33,419 bases of DNA from Bacillota bacterium (GTDB lineage Bacteria > Bacillota > SHA-98 > UBA4971): the NCBI GenBank assembly GCA_012518595.1, contig JAAYRV010000078.1, forward strand, positions 1 to 33,419, read 5' to 3'. Below are positions 16,559-25,043 of the stretch, piece by piece (positions within the stretch are counted from its first letter, which is position 1; each line of letters opens with the position of its first letter). A model generated the notes under the pieces. That model saw only the letters and a program-made list of their open reading frames with translations, did no database searches and was not told the DNA's origin. The position numbers and the translations under genes were made by a program.

Positions 16559-17887
16559 ATGCTAATTGTGGGAAACGGCTTGCTAATCACGCTGGACGCT
16601 GATGGCAAGGTAATCCAAGACGGTGCCGTGGCCATAGAAGACGGGATCATCAGTAAAATAGGTGATACCGCAGAGATCAAGGCACGCTATCCGGACGCGG
16701 AATTCATTGACGCGCAAGGAAAGGTGATCATGCCTGGGATGATCAACACCCACATGCATCTCTACAGTACTTTTGCCAGAGGGATGGCGTCAAAAGATGC
16801 GCCACCCCGGACGTTCGTTCAGATTCTTGAGAGACTTTGGTGGAGATTAGATAAGACCCTGGGCCCTGAAGACATCTACATAAGCTCGCTCGTACCTATC
16901 ATTGATTGCATCCGCTTCGGAGTCACGACAATCCTGGATCACCATGCAAGTGCAATGTCAATTCCGGGAAGTCTGGATGAATGCGCAAAAGCAGTCCAAG
17001 AAGCAGGAATCCGTGCATGTCTTGCTTATGAGGTCTCAGACAGGGACGGCATGGAGATCAGGGATCAGGGTATCGAAGAGAACGTGAGGTTTATCAAGAG
17101 ATGTCGGGAAGAAGCGAGTCCATACCTGGCAGCTTCATTCGGACTCCACGCGCAAATGACCCTATCTGACGATACGCTGAAAAAGTGTAGAGAAGCAGCG
17201 GAAGGCCTTGATGTAGGTTTTCACGTCCATGTGGCTGAAGGACCGGAAGATCTTGAAGACTCTCTAAAGAGATCCGGCAAGCGAGTGGTTGAAAGACTCG
17301 ACTCCTTCGGAATCCTGGGCCCGAAAACCATAGCGTGTCACTGCGTGCATATAAACGAGGCTGAAATGGATATCCTTAAGGACCGTGACGTGAACGTTGT
17401 GCATAATCCCGAATCTAATATGGGTAATGCCGTCGGAGTCGCACCTGTCCTAAAAATGATGGAAAAAGGCGTAAGAGTGGGCCTCGGCACTGATGGGTAT
17501 ACATCGGACATGTTTGAAGCAATCAAAGTCGCTAACATGCTCCATAAACTAAACGAAAAGAATCCAAGCGCAGCATGGGGCGAAGTGCCTACCATGGTAT
17601 TTGCGAACAATCGCGATATTGCAAAGCGCATCTTAGGTATGAATATAGGCATACTGGAACCGGGTGCCCTAGGCGACGTAATTGTTGTGGATTATGACCC
17701 ATGGACTCCTTTGACATCGGAGAATTTCTACAGTCATATTCTGTTCGGCATGTCAGGAGGACTGGTAGATACGACTATTGTGGCAGGACGCGTTCTAATG
17801 CGTGACCGCGAACTTACTACTGTTGATTCAGAACGAATCCTCAGCCGTTCGCGGGAGCTTGCCAAAGAAGTGTGGACACGATTCTAG
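16559..17887 (+). CDS. ssnA: SsnA-type amidohydrolase
   Basis: A 442-residue amidohydrolase of the guanine deaminase/chlorohydrolase superfamily. It shows the metal motif NTHMHLY (H65, H67), HVHVAEG, HCVHINE, and the late aspartate in LGTDGYTSDM. The stretch KDAPPRTFVQILERLWWRLD is characteristic of SsnA, the member encoded with molybdenum hydroxylase, YgeY and HyuA in anaerobic purine clusters. ATG at 16559 is 8 bases from AGGAGG; the TTG at 16556 is less well placed. Members hydrolyse amino groups or cyclic amide bonds of aromatic rings. The family is confident; the reaction in this organism is inferred. Confidence 0.92.
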   Translation: MLIVGNGLLITLDADGKVIQDGAVAIEDGIISKIGDTAEIKARYPDAEFIDAQGKVIMPGMINTHMHLYSTFARGMASKDAPPRTFVQILERLWWRLDKTLGPEDIYISSLVPIIDCIRFGVTTILDHHASAMSIPGSLDECAKAVQEAGIRACLAYEVSDRDGMEIRDQGIEENVRFIKRCREEASPYLAASFGLHAQMTLSDDTLKKCREAAEGLDVGFHVHVAEGPEDLEDSLKRSGKRVVERLDSFGILGPKTIACHCVHINEAEMDILKDRDVNVVHNPESNMGNAVGVAPVLKMMEKGVRVGLGTDGYTSDMFEAIKVANMLHKLNEKNPSAAWGEVPTMVFANNRDIAKRILGMNIGILEPGALGDVIVVDYDPWTPLTSENFYSHILFGMSGGLVDTTIVAGRVLMRDRELTTVDSERILSRSRELAKEVWTRF

Positions 17888-17924
17888 CAATTTAGTAAAC
17901 AGAAGTAAACGGAGGGAAAATTTA

Positions 17925-18965
17925 ATGCTCAACTGGGCGAGAAATCAAAAACCATATGATAATATCCTACAGGCTGCCGGCTTGACGCCGATGGTCAGAA
18001 TAAACAGGGTCGCAAAAGACGTTGACGCCACAATCTATGGAAAAGTAGAATACTTCAACCCAAGCGGAAGCTTAAAGGACAGAATCCTATGGCGTATGGT
18101 GGAAGCCGCCGAGGAACGCGGGGAACTGAAACCTGGAATGACTCTTATCGAGGGAACGACAGGAAATACCGGTATTGCTACCGCCTGCGTAGGCGCAGTA
18201 AAGGGATATAAGGTCATCATTGTCATGCCTGAGGGCATGAGTGATGAGCGCAAGAAGACCATTCGCGCATACGGCGCAGAGCTTGTTTTCACAGAAGGCG
18301 CAGAAAGCGATGTAGATATAGTCCTTGACAAGGTTGAAGAGATAAAAGCAAAGAATCCGGGTAAAATGTGGGAAGTGGGCCAGTTCTCAAATGTTGACAA
18401 CGTCAAGGCGCACTACATGACTACAGGCCCTGAAATCTGGGAACAGACTGAAGGTAAAGTTGATGCCTTTGTCGCCTCCCAAGGAACTGCCGGCACTGTA
18501 AGCGGAGTAGGCAAATATCTGAAGGAGCAAAATCCTGATGTCATGATATTCGCAGTTGAACCTGCTGAATGCCCAATCCTCTCAGGTGGCGAGTGGGGAA
18601 GCCATCAAATCGAAGGCATAGGCGACGGGTTTATTCCGGATGTGCTGAATCTCGATGCTATTGACGGAATCATTCAGACCACATCAGAAGAGTCAATAGA
18701 AATGGCCCAAAGGCTGTCACGTGAAGAGGGCATTTTCTGCGGCATATCCTCAGGCTGCAACGTGGCAGCTGTGCTCAAGCTGGCTCGCAAATATCCGAAG
18801 CTCAAGAAAATCGTGACAATGATTAACGATAACGGACTGCGCTACTTCACGACTGCGCTTTGCGGCGAGAAGGTGGAAGTCGAAATCCCTGACCGCGACC
18901 ACCCAATCAGTGACGAGGATAAGGAGAGACTCAGGAAGAAGAACTTAATCGTAATCCCCTCATAA
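17925..18965 (+). CDS. cysteine-synthase-family PLP enzyme (fold type II), possibly a pathway lyase
   Basis: A 346-residue PLP-dependent enzyme close to cysteine synthase/cystathionine beta-synthase. PLP lysine K51 lies in NPSGSLKDR, the substrate loop is EGTTGNTGIA, and the phosphate-binding loop is SQGTAGTVSGVG. CysK normally has TSGNTGI; here threonine replaces serine (TTGNTGI), and LKDR replaces VKDR. ATG at 17925 follows GGAGGG. It closes the island and is followed by a terminator. In related clusters this place is held by YgeX, a fold-II diaminopropionate ammonia-lyase, so a beta-elimination role on a diaminopropionate-like intermediate is an attractive alternative to cysteine synthesis, but unproven. 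Confidence 0.85.
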   Translation: MLNWARNQKPYDNILQAAGLTPMVRINRVAKDVDATIYGKVEYFNPSGSLKDRILWRMVEAAEERGELKPGMTLIEGTTGNTGIATACVGAVKGYKVIIVMPEGMSDERKKTIRAYGAELVFTEGAESDVDIVLDKVEEIKAKNPGKMWEVGQFSNVDNVKAHYMTTGPEIWEQTEGKVDAFVASQGTAGTVSGVGKYLKEQNPDVMIFAVEPAECPILSGGEWGSHQIEGIGDGFIPDVLNLDAIDGIIQTTSEESIEMAQRLSREEGIFCGISSGCNVAAVLKLARKYPKLKKIVTMINDNGLRYFTTALCGEKVEVEIPDRDHPISDEDKERLRKKNLIVIPS

Positions 18966-18994
18966 ACAGCCTGGATAGAATTACGATAGTAAAC

Positions 18995-19035
18995 ACTGTG
19001 CACCGGTTATGTGAATCACGGGACCGGTGCACAGT
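18995..19035 (+). terminator. bidirectional hairpin terminator between convergent transcripts
   Basis: ACTGTGCACCGGT (18995-19007) pairs perfectly with ACCGGTGCACAGT (19023-19035) around a 15-base loop, followed by TATTATTAG. It lies between the end of the catabolic island and the end of the convergent histidine kinase gene (stop at 19041), so it can serve both strands. T-richness is moderate, hence not a perfect intrinsic terminator. Confidence 0.75.
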
Positions 19036-19040
19036 TATTA

Positions 19041-21368
19041 TTAGTTACTAAACGATTTTCCGTCACTCTCTGTAGGTAGAACCACCGTGAACATGGCGCC
19101 TGTCCCGCCTCGCACGTTTTCCGCCCGTATTGTCCCGTCGTGCAGCCTTATAATGTGCATAGATATGTTAAGTCCAAGGCCTGTCCCATGTCTCTTCGTG
19201 GTGAAAAAGGGTCTGAACATCATCATCATTGCTTCCCTGCTTATGCCCGGCCCTGAATCGCGGAATTCTATTTCGGCATTTCGCCCGTCCTTTGAAATCC
19301 GAACCTCAACGCGAAGCTCGCCCCCGCTTACGCCCATGGCTTCAACAGCGTTTCTACAGATATTCAGGAACGCTTGCTGTAATTTACCTGCATCCCCAGG
19401 TATTTCTGGGACGTCATCCTGGTATACGCAGACTATGGAGATATTAGTATCTGCAACTTGTGACTCCATTGTGGCAAGGACTTCTTCCATGAGATTAGGC
19501 AGGTGAATCAAGGACATCTCTGCTGTCGTGAGTTTCACAAGGCCTGCCAGATCATCTGCGATTCGACTTATCTGTTCCACTTGCCTAAGGAGGCGTTCTA
19601 TTCTTTGTCTTATTTCCGGAGACAACCCTTGGTCCAATTGCATTATCTGCATATAGCCTTTGATGACCGAAAGCGGATTTTTTATTTCGTGGGCTGTCCC
19701 TACTGCCAGTTGCTCCAAGGTTTCTATGCGTTCCAACATAGCTTCCACCGCAGGACTGATTCTAGGTTTTATGCGGGCCATAAATTTCTCCCATACCAGC
19801 ATCAGTTCGTGGCGCACACTTTCACAGAAATCTATGTCTTCTTCGTAAAACCTGTCGCCTCTGGGTTTACCCATAATAAAGCATCCAATAGTATCTCCTC
19901 CGCTGACAAGCGGCACTGCCAAGCATGAAGGCCAGCTGCTGTCATGCATGTAAAAAGGCCGGATGAACATATGGGTTATATCCGGCTCCAATTGCTTGAG
20001 CGCCTTATTCGCCCATTCTTCAGCTTCCGGATCCCCGAGCACAATACTTGCGGATGTATCGCCGGATGCTCCAGGGAAGTAAAAGTCTCCGGTTATGTCC
20101 TGACTTTCAAATTCACCGGAATGAGCAATCAGAGGATCAGTAGATGAAAACAGCACTGAGAACACTTGAAATCCATTATGGTAATTCACGAACGCGCCCA
20201 CCTGAAAGTTGACTGTCTTCCTTAATCCGGTCAGAAGCTCTCTGGAAATATGCGTAACATCTTCTGAAGCCCGGCTGGCAATGGAAACATACTCGGCTAA
20301 AGCAGTCTTTGTCCATGTACCTAAACCGGCAGAAAACATATGGGTGTCCATGAAAGCCCTCTCAGCAACGGATGCAATAGCACGGATAAGCCTCATATCC
20401 GCTGTATCCAGGTTTTCATCAGGGGGATTCCATAATGACAGGACTGCTATATTCCCTGAATCATCTGAGAAAGGCACGCAAATTGCCGGAACGTTCTCCG
20501 ACCGACTTAAGGAGGAGTAACATTGATGAGGATCTACATACCTGGGAATTCGTGTTTTCGAAGGAAGGCACATAACAGAACACTTGGATGCCGGTACGTG
20601 AGAGCGCATATCTAAACCTTCGTGGTTCCCTGCTAACGCAACCAACTTGAGCATATTCGTGTCTCCATCCAGGATACGAACATACGCGGATTCAGCCAGC
20701 TTCAAACTAACCGCAAGTTCAAGCAAACCGTCCAGCGTACCGCATAATTCACTTACTGACAGAAGAATATTGCGGGCCCTGAGCACCCTTGAAACCTTAC
20801 GGGATCTCAGTTGCGTGTTTTCAGGGGAGATTGCTGCATGCAATACATCTGTAAACTTACCGGTAAGACGGGAAAGTATCTTCTCATCCTCAGAATCAAA
20901 CGGGCGGGACGAAGAACCGGTAAATACCGCAATAACTGAACCGCCTTTTGCGTAATCGAAAACCGGAGATACCAATACAGTCCCAAGATTAAGAGCGTCC
21001 CTGAGACTTTCAGGGATATTCAAGGGAACCCCCAGTCTGACGCTTTCCCCAATGTATGCTGCCATGTATTCCCATAGCTTCGCTTCCTCATCTGAGACAG
21101 GTTCAGGGTAGATGTACGTTCTACTTGATTCGTCATGGGGATATGCATGAGCACCCACTATGAGCACAGCGTAATCAGCCCTGCAAGCGCGGACCGTAAA
21201 TCGCAATACCCTATCGTAAACCACTTTTTCTCTATACGGTATATATCTCCTGCCAATTCCTTTTCGAGAGCCTATCCAGTATGAGTGTGCATTTGCGGAA
21301 TTTCCTCGCCTTCGGGACGGAGAGTGTTCGTCTTTTTCCATCTCACCGAAATGCTCGCGATTAGACAT
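19041..21368 (-). CDS. soluble multi-GAF sensor histidine kinase
   Basis: A 775-residue kinase with no membrane segment visible. Residues roughly 60-540 look like two or three GAF-type sensor modules. The transmitter follows: H-box GTAHEIKNPLSVIKGY with phosphorylated H560, N-box LNICRNAVEAM (N673), G1 DSGPGI, F-box MFRPFFTTK and G2 GTGLGL. The start is set at ATG 21368, with GGGAAGGG just upstream; a GTG at 21497 would add 43 residues without domain character or ribosome site. No response regulator is adjacent, so it is an orphan here. It converges on the catabolic island. What it senses is unknown; cytoplasmic GAF domains usually bind small molecules or redox cofactors. Confidence 0.88.
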   Translation of the reverse strand: MSNREHFGEMEKDEHSPSRRRGNSANAHSYWIGSRKGIGRRYIPYREKVVYDRVLRFTVRACRADYAVLIVGAHAYPHDESSRTYIYPEPVSDEEAKLWEYMAAYIGESVRLGVPLNIPESLRDALNLGTVLVSPVFDYAKGGSVIAVFTGSSSRPFDSEDEKILSRLTGKFTDVLHAAISPENTQLRSRKVSRVLRARNILLSVSELCGTLDGLLELAVSLKLAESAYVRILDGDTNMLKLVALAGNHEGLDMRSHVPASKCSVMCLPSKTRIPRYVDPHQCYSSLSRSENVPAICVPFSDDSGNIAVLSLWNPPDENLDTADMRLIRAIASVAERAFMDTHMFSAGLGTWTKTALAEYVSIASRASEDVTHISRELLTGLRKTVNFQVGAFVNYHNGFQVFSVLFSSTDPLIAHSGEFESQDITGDFYFPGASGDTSASIVLGDPEAEEWANKALKQLEPDITHMFIRPFYMHDSSWPSCLAVPLVSGGDTIGCFIMGKPRGDRFYEEDIDFCESVRHELMLVWEKFMARIKPRISPAVEAMLERIETLEQLAVGTAHEIKNPLSVIKGYMQIMQLDQGLSPEIRQRIERLLRQVEQISRIADDLAGLVKLTTAEMSLIHLPNLMEEVLATMESQVADTNISIVCVYQDDVPEIPGDAGKLQQAFLNICRNAVEAMGVSGGELRVEVRISKDGRNAEIEFRDSGPGISREAMMMMFRPFFTTKRHGTGLGLNISMHIIRLHDGTIRAENVRGGTGAMFTVVLPTESDGKSFSN

Positions 21369-21573
21369 TACCCTTCCCACCCTACTATGGCATTTGCTCT
21401 TCCTTTCCACAGAACGCCGACACAAAGCACCGAGGGATGGTAACAGCAAAGCGGGTAGCACTTCAATCTTCGATGGGCTTGCAGAATATCCTGCCACTTT
21501 TTGACGCTTTTCTTCATTTTATGCCATTTTCTTAAATGTAGTGCAGATGTAGCACAAATCTGACCCCCACTCA

Positions 21574-22017
21574 TCAGCCTAAGAGCAGTCCGGCGCCGAT
21601 GGCAAGAAGCACCAAACCCAGCCCTTTAAGCCATGTGAAAGGCGCCGGATTTAGGCCAAAAAGCCCGAAATGGTCTATGATGAGAGCTGTGAGGGTCTGT
21701 CCGACAATAATGGAGGTAGTCGCTACTGCTACACCCAGTTTAGGTATGCTGGAAACAACACCCCAGACAATGAGGACACCTAGCAGACCGCCAATCAAAG
21801 AGTACCATGGTCCCTGAGTTATGCGGCCAAGATCCCCTTTCCCTATCCTAAACACGAATAGAAGGATCAAGATAGTGGCAAGGCCTACTACGTGTACGAC
21901 GAGAATGGCTTCCCAATTGCCTATGACCTGTCCAAGCCTGGTGTTTATTGATCCCTGTATCGCCATGGATACACCGGCTGCCAACGCGATAACAAGAGCG
22001 AGGATTCTTGGAGACAT
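21574..22017 (-). CDS. YdcZ/DUF606-type DMT-superfamily small membrane transporter
   Basis: A 147-residue, nearly all-hydrophobic protein with about five membrane segments (for example ALVIALAAGVSMAIQG, AILVVHVVGLATILILL, LIGGLLGVLIVWGVV). It has the family pattern SINTRLG near the N terminus and SIIVGQTLTALIIDHFG in the second half. It matches the half-size DMT proteins of the YdcZ family, which act as dimers or pairs; no second copy is nearby. ATG at 22017 fits a GAGGTGG ribosome site, better than the GTG at 22029. It sits 27 bp after the FolK-BirA gene on the same strand. Substrate unknown. Confidence 0.8.
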   Translation of the reverse strand: MSPRILALVIALAAGVSMAIQGSINTRLGQVIGNWEAILVVHVVGLATILILLFVFRIGKGDLGRITQGPWYSLIGGLLGVLIVWGVVSSIPKLGVAVATTSIIVGQTLTALIIDHFGLFGLNPAPFTWLKGLGLVLLAIGAGLLLG

Positions 22018-22044
22018 TCCACACGCCACCTCTTATTCACAGGA

Positions 22045-23385
22045 TTAACCTGCGCCTGGAACACCGATGCTGACCTCGCCGGAGATTACGTGGACATCTT
22101 CACCGGACTTAGTGCGAATGATTAGCCTGGCATCAGAGTCTATGTCTACTGCAATCCCCTGAATCGGCATCCCAAGCCGCGAGACGGTAACTTCCCGTCC
22201 AAGCGTGTCGCAGTATTCCCTTACCTCTTGCAGTATCTCCAAAAAACCCTCAGATAAAAACTGTTTGTACAAACGAGAGAAGTTGTTCAATATGGACGCT
22301 GTCAACGCCTCACGCGCCCCGGATGCATACGGGTAATCCGGACTTAAGAGAGTTGCTGAAGTCTCCTTAACGTCAAGGGGAAGCAAATCCGTATCGATTG
22401 CGACATTGACTCCTATTCCAACAATTGCAAAGTCCATCTTATCTCCGAGAAACCTGGTCTCAGGTAAGATCCCACACACCTTCTTCCCGGAGATCAGCAC
22501 ATCATTGGGCCATTTGACTACTGCGGGGAGCTGAAACGTTTCTCGAATTGCAGAAGATACGGCAACACCCGCTATAAGAGAAAGCCTACCCACATCCTGT
22601 GATTGAATCGTCGGCCGCAGCAATATGGAAAGCCATAATCCACCGGGTGGCGAGTGCCATACCCGTCCTCGCCTTCCCCTACCTGCGCTCTGAGTTTCCG
22701 CTATGACGCAAGTGCCTTCAGTCGCGCCAACAGACGCAAGATTAGCAGCTATGGTATTTGTCGATTCTACCTCGGTAAACCGCGTGACTTGCCAACCCTT
22801 ACGATTCTGGTCCGCATAATGCCACCAGGGCGCTGCCTCAAATAAGCGAAGGCCTGTCCACACCTGGAGATCTTGGATGAGAGATTTAATTCGACGTCCG
22901 TCAGGTATTACGAGGTCAGGGTTTACCTCAGCTAATGGAATAATGACAAACCCCCTCTCCCAAATCCGAGGATGAGGAAGAGTCAAAGTCGGAGTATCCA
23001 TCTTTACCTCCGTACCGTCCTCGCCGCTGTTTCCCAAACCACTCAAAAGAGTATCGTCTGATTCCGCAAAGTACATGAGAATATCGATATCAAGAATCCT
23101 TGGCCCCCATCTCACCGTGGGCTTTCGACCAACCCGAACTTCTACGTCTTTGCACAGGGACAGCAGGTCCAGGGGTGAAAGATCCGTCTCTACCCGGGCA
23201 ACAGCGTTCAAGAATAACCCCTGCTGAGTGTAGCCTACAGGTTCTGTCTCATAGAGAGAAGATACCTCAGTAACCTTCACCTGCCCGGATTCATGTAACA
23301 TGGCCAGGCCTTCAGCAATATTTTCTCGCCTGTCTCCTAAGTTAGAACCAAATGCCAAATATACGTGCGCGTGCGTCCTTGTCAC
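22045..23385 (-). CDS. FolK-BirA fusion: HPPK joined to biotin protein ligase
   Basis: One 446-residue frame encodes two enzymes. Residues 1-185 are 6-hydroxymethyl-dihydropterin pyrophosphokinase (AFGSNLGDR, SSLYETEPVG, RWGPRILDIDIL, LPHPR), the folate step after FolB. Residues about 198-440 are a biotin-[acetyl-CoA-carboxylase] ligase lacking the DNA-binding N terminus: ESTNT, the biotinyl-AMP loop AGRGRRGRVWHSPPGG at 234-249, KWPNDVL at 291-297, GILPE, and the small C-terminal domain. No stop or frameshift separates them. It overlaps folB by 4 bases. Both parts look intact, so a bifunctional protein is likely; because it lacks the HTH, it should not repress biotin genes. The fusion is seen directly; the joint function is inferred. 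Confidence 0.92.
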   Translation of the reverse strand: MTRTHAHVYLAFGSNLGDRRENIAEGLAMLHESGQVKVTEVSSLYETEPVGYTQQGLFLNAVARVETDLSPLDLLSLCKDVEVRVGRKPTVRWGPRILDIDILMYFAESDDTLLSGLGNSGEDGTEVKMDTPTLTLPHPRIWERGFVIIPLAEVNPDLVIPDGRRIKSLIQDLQVWTGLRLFEAAPWWHYADQNRKGWQVTRFTEVESTNTIAANLASVGATEGTCVIAETQSAGRGRRGRVWHSPPGGLWLSILLRPTIQSQDVGRLSLIAGVAVSSAIRETFQLPAVVKWPNDVLISGKKVCGILPETRFLGDKMDFAIVGIGVNVAIDTDLLPLDVKETSATLLSPDYPYASGAREALTASILNNFSRLYKQFLSEGFLEILQEVREYCDTLGREVTVSRLGMPIQGIAVDIDSDARLIIRTKSGEDVHVISGEVSIGVPGAG

Positions 23386-23750
23386 CCCCGGCTATGCCTT
23401 GTGATTTCCACCTCAACATGGTCTACCACTCCACCCATGGGAACACTGGGCTTTCTTACTCTTACAACTACATAGTCCAATGAGTACGCTGACAAGATCT
23501 CCCCTGCGATGTTTTCAGCTACGGCTTCGATTAGATTATAGGTCCTCTCCTGGACAATGTCCTGCACGATTGTGTACACGTCAACGTAATTAATGCTTTG
23601 CTCCAAATCATCGGTTTGCCCCGGAACCGAAAGGTTTGTAGCCAATTCAACGTCAACTTCGAATCTTTGTCCAAGTTCCTTCTCACCTTCGAACACTCCG
23701 TGATAGCCATAAAACACCATGTTGCTCAGGGTTATCCTGTCACCCTTCAC
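23382..23750 (-). CDS. folB: dihydroneopterin aldolase
   Basis: A 122-residue FolB of normal length, with family features FYGYHGVFEGEKELGQRFEVDVEL near the N terminus and NLIEAVAENIAGEIL in the middle. It cleaves dihydroneopterin to 6-hydroxymethyl-dihydropterin and glycolaldehyde. GTG start at 23750 overlaps the end of folP and its own stop overlaps folK-birA, so folP-folB-folK are tightly coupled. Confidence 0.95.
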   Translation of the reverse strand: MKGDRITLSNMVFYGYHGVFEGEKELGQRFEVDVELATNLSVPGQTDDLEQSINYVDVYTIVQDIVQERTYNLIEAVAENIAGEILSAYSLDYVVVRVRKPSVPMGGVVDHVEVEITRHSRG

Positions 23751-25002
23751 AAGCGCTCCCTCCCCTCACGATTGCGTCAGCCATCCGAGCCACTCTGGCC
23801 ATATATTTCACATCGTGAACACGGACAATATCAACACCGGACGCTATCCCCAGGGCAACAGTGGCAGCTGTGCCTTCGACTCTGTCTTCCACCGGAAGTC
23901 CCAGGGTCGTTCCGATGAACGATTTACGAGAGGTGCCTAAGAGTATCGGATAACCAAGGCTTCTTAGTTCGTTGAGACGCCTTAGCAGTTCAAGGTTATG
24001 GGCGCATGTCTTGCCGAACCCGATGCCCGGATCAATGAGCAAATTCTCTTTTGATATCCCATATTCCTCGGCCCGGGCAATAGATGCGCGAAGAAACTCG
24101 GCCACCTCGGATACCACTGATTCATACTCCGGGTTCTCCTGCATATCTCTGGGCCGGCCTTTCATGTGCATCAGCACGATGGGGACTTTGGCTTCAGCTA
24201 CGACTTCTCCTAGACGCGGATCTATTGCCAAAGCCGAGATATCGTTAATCATGTGAGCGCCTGCGGCAATGGCTGCTTCCGCTACCCCGCTCTTATATGT
24301 GTCCACTGAGATAGGAACAGGAAAATCCTCACCGAGCGCCTCAATAACAGGGGCCACTCGGCGAATTTCCTCTGCCAGCGGTGTAGGAGCGCAACCGGGC
24401 CTGGTAGACTCACCGCCAATATCAATAATGTCCGCGCCTTCTTCCACAAGACGCCAAGCATGTTCCACTGCTGCGTCTACCGTAATGTGTGTCCCACCGT
24501 CAGAAAATGAGTCAGGCGTTGTATTGAGAATACCCATGATATAAGTCTTGGTACCCAGGGTCAGAGTATGCCTGCCAAGTTGAAGGCGTCTAGCACCTAG
24601 GGGTTCCAAGGCATTAAGAACCTCCAGGATCTCTTCTGCTATTTGAGGCAAACCAAAAGGTTGACGCATGAGCCCTTCTGAAGCTTTGCGAAGCTGACCG
24701 GTTGTACCCATGAGTATGATATCAGTAAAGTCGCCGGCAAGAGACGCTACTTTACCACTTACAGCAGCATCTCCTCCTTTTGACAACATTTCCTGCTTGA
24801 TAATTATGGCCTGTCTTAAGGATACCTGTTCAAGTAGGATTACCCGAAAGACGCCCTTTTTCTCCATTATCTGAATGCCTTCAGGGAAAACGCCGATTCT
24901 TTCCATTTCCGAAACCATGTCACGTTCGCATTCAATCATCAAAGCGCGAGCATTATGGTGTTTATGTTGCTGCAATTTGCCGGTTTCTGTCAGGGTTATC
25001 AC
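23740..25002 (-). CDS. folP: dihydropteroate synthase, long form with N-terminal extension
   Basis: A 420-residue protein whose C-terminal two thirds are standard dihydropteroate synthase: MGILNTTPDSFSDGG at 156-170, DIGGESTRPG, SVDTYK, NDISAL, VLMHMKGRP, DPGIGFGKT and LLGTSRKSFIG. It joins p-aminobenzoate to hydroxymethyl-dihydropterin pyrophosphate. About 145 residues precede the catalytic barrel, roughly half as much again as a usual FolP; that part shows alternating helix and strand but no motif recognised here. The GTG at 25002 touches its AAGGAG sequence directly, a poor spacing, so the true start may be slightly downstream, but most of the extension is open and in frame in any case. 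Confidence 0.9.
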   Translation of the reverse strand: MITLTETGKLQQHKHHNARALMIECERDMVSEMERIGVFPEGIQIMEKKGVFRVILLEQVSLRQAIIIKQEMLSKGGDAAVSGKVASLAGDFTDIILMGTTGQLRKASEGLMRQPFGLPQIAEEILEVLNALEPLGARRLQLGRHTLTLGTKTYIMGILNTTPDSFSDGGTHITVDAAVEHAWRLVEEGADIIDIGGESTRPGCAPTPLAEEIRRVAPVIEALGEDFPVPISVDTYKSGVAEAAIAAGAHMINDISALAIDPRLGEVVAEAKVPIVLMHMKGRPRDMQENPEYESVVSEVAEFLRASIARAEEYGISKENLLIDPGIGFGKTCAHNLELLRRLNELRSLGYPILLGTSRKSFIGTTLGLPVEDRVEGTAATVALGIASGVDIVRVHDVKYMARVARMADAIVRGGSACEG

Positions 25003-25043
25003 TCCTTGGCGATTTTTTGATAGCGCAAGTCAAACGTATCATA

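Noticed and set aside
21368-21574. A 68-codon minus-strand frame between the histidine kinase and the YdcZ-type gene
   Set aside because: Although its ATG overlaps the upstream stop, it overlaps the kinase start, has no family features and reads as low-quality sequence.
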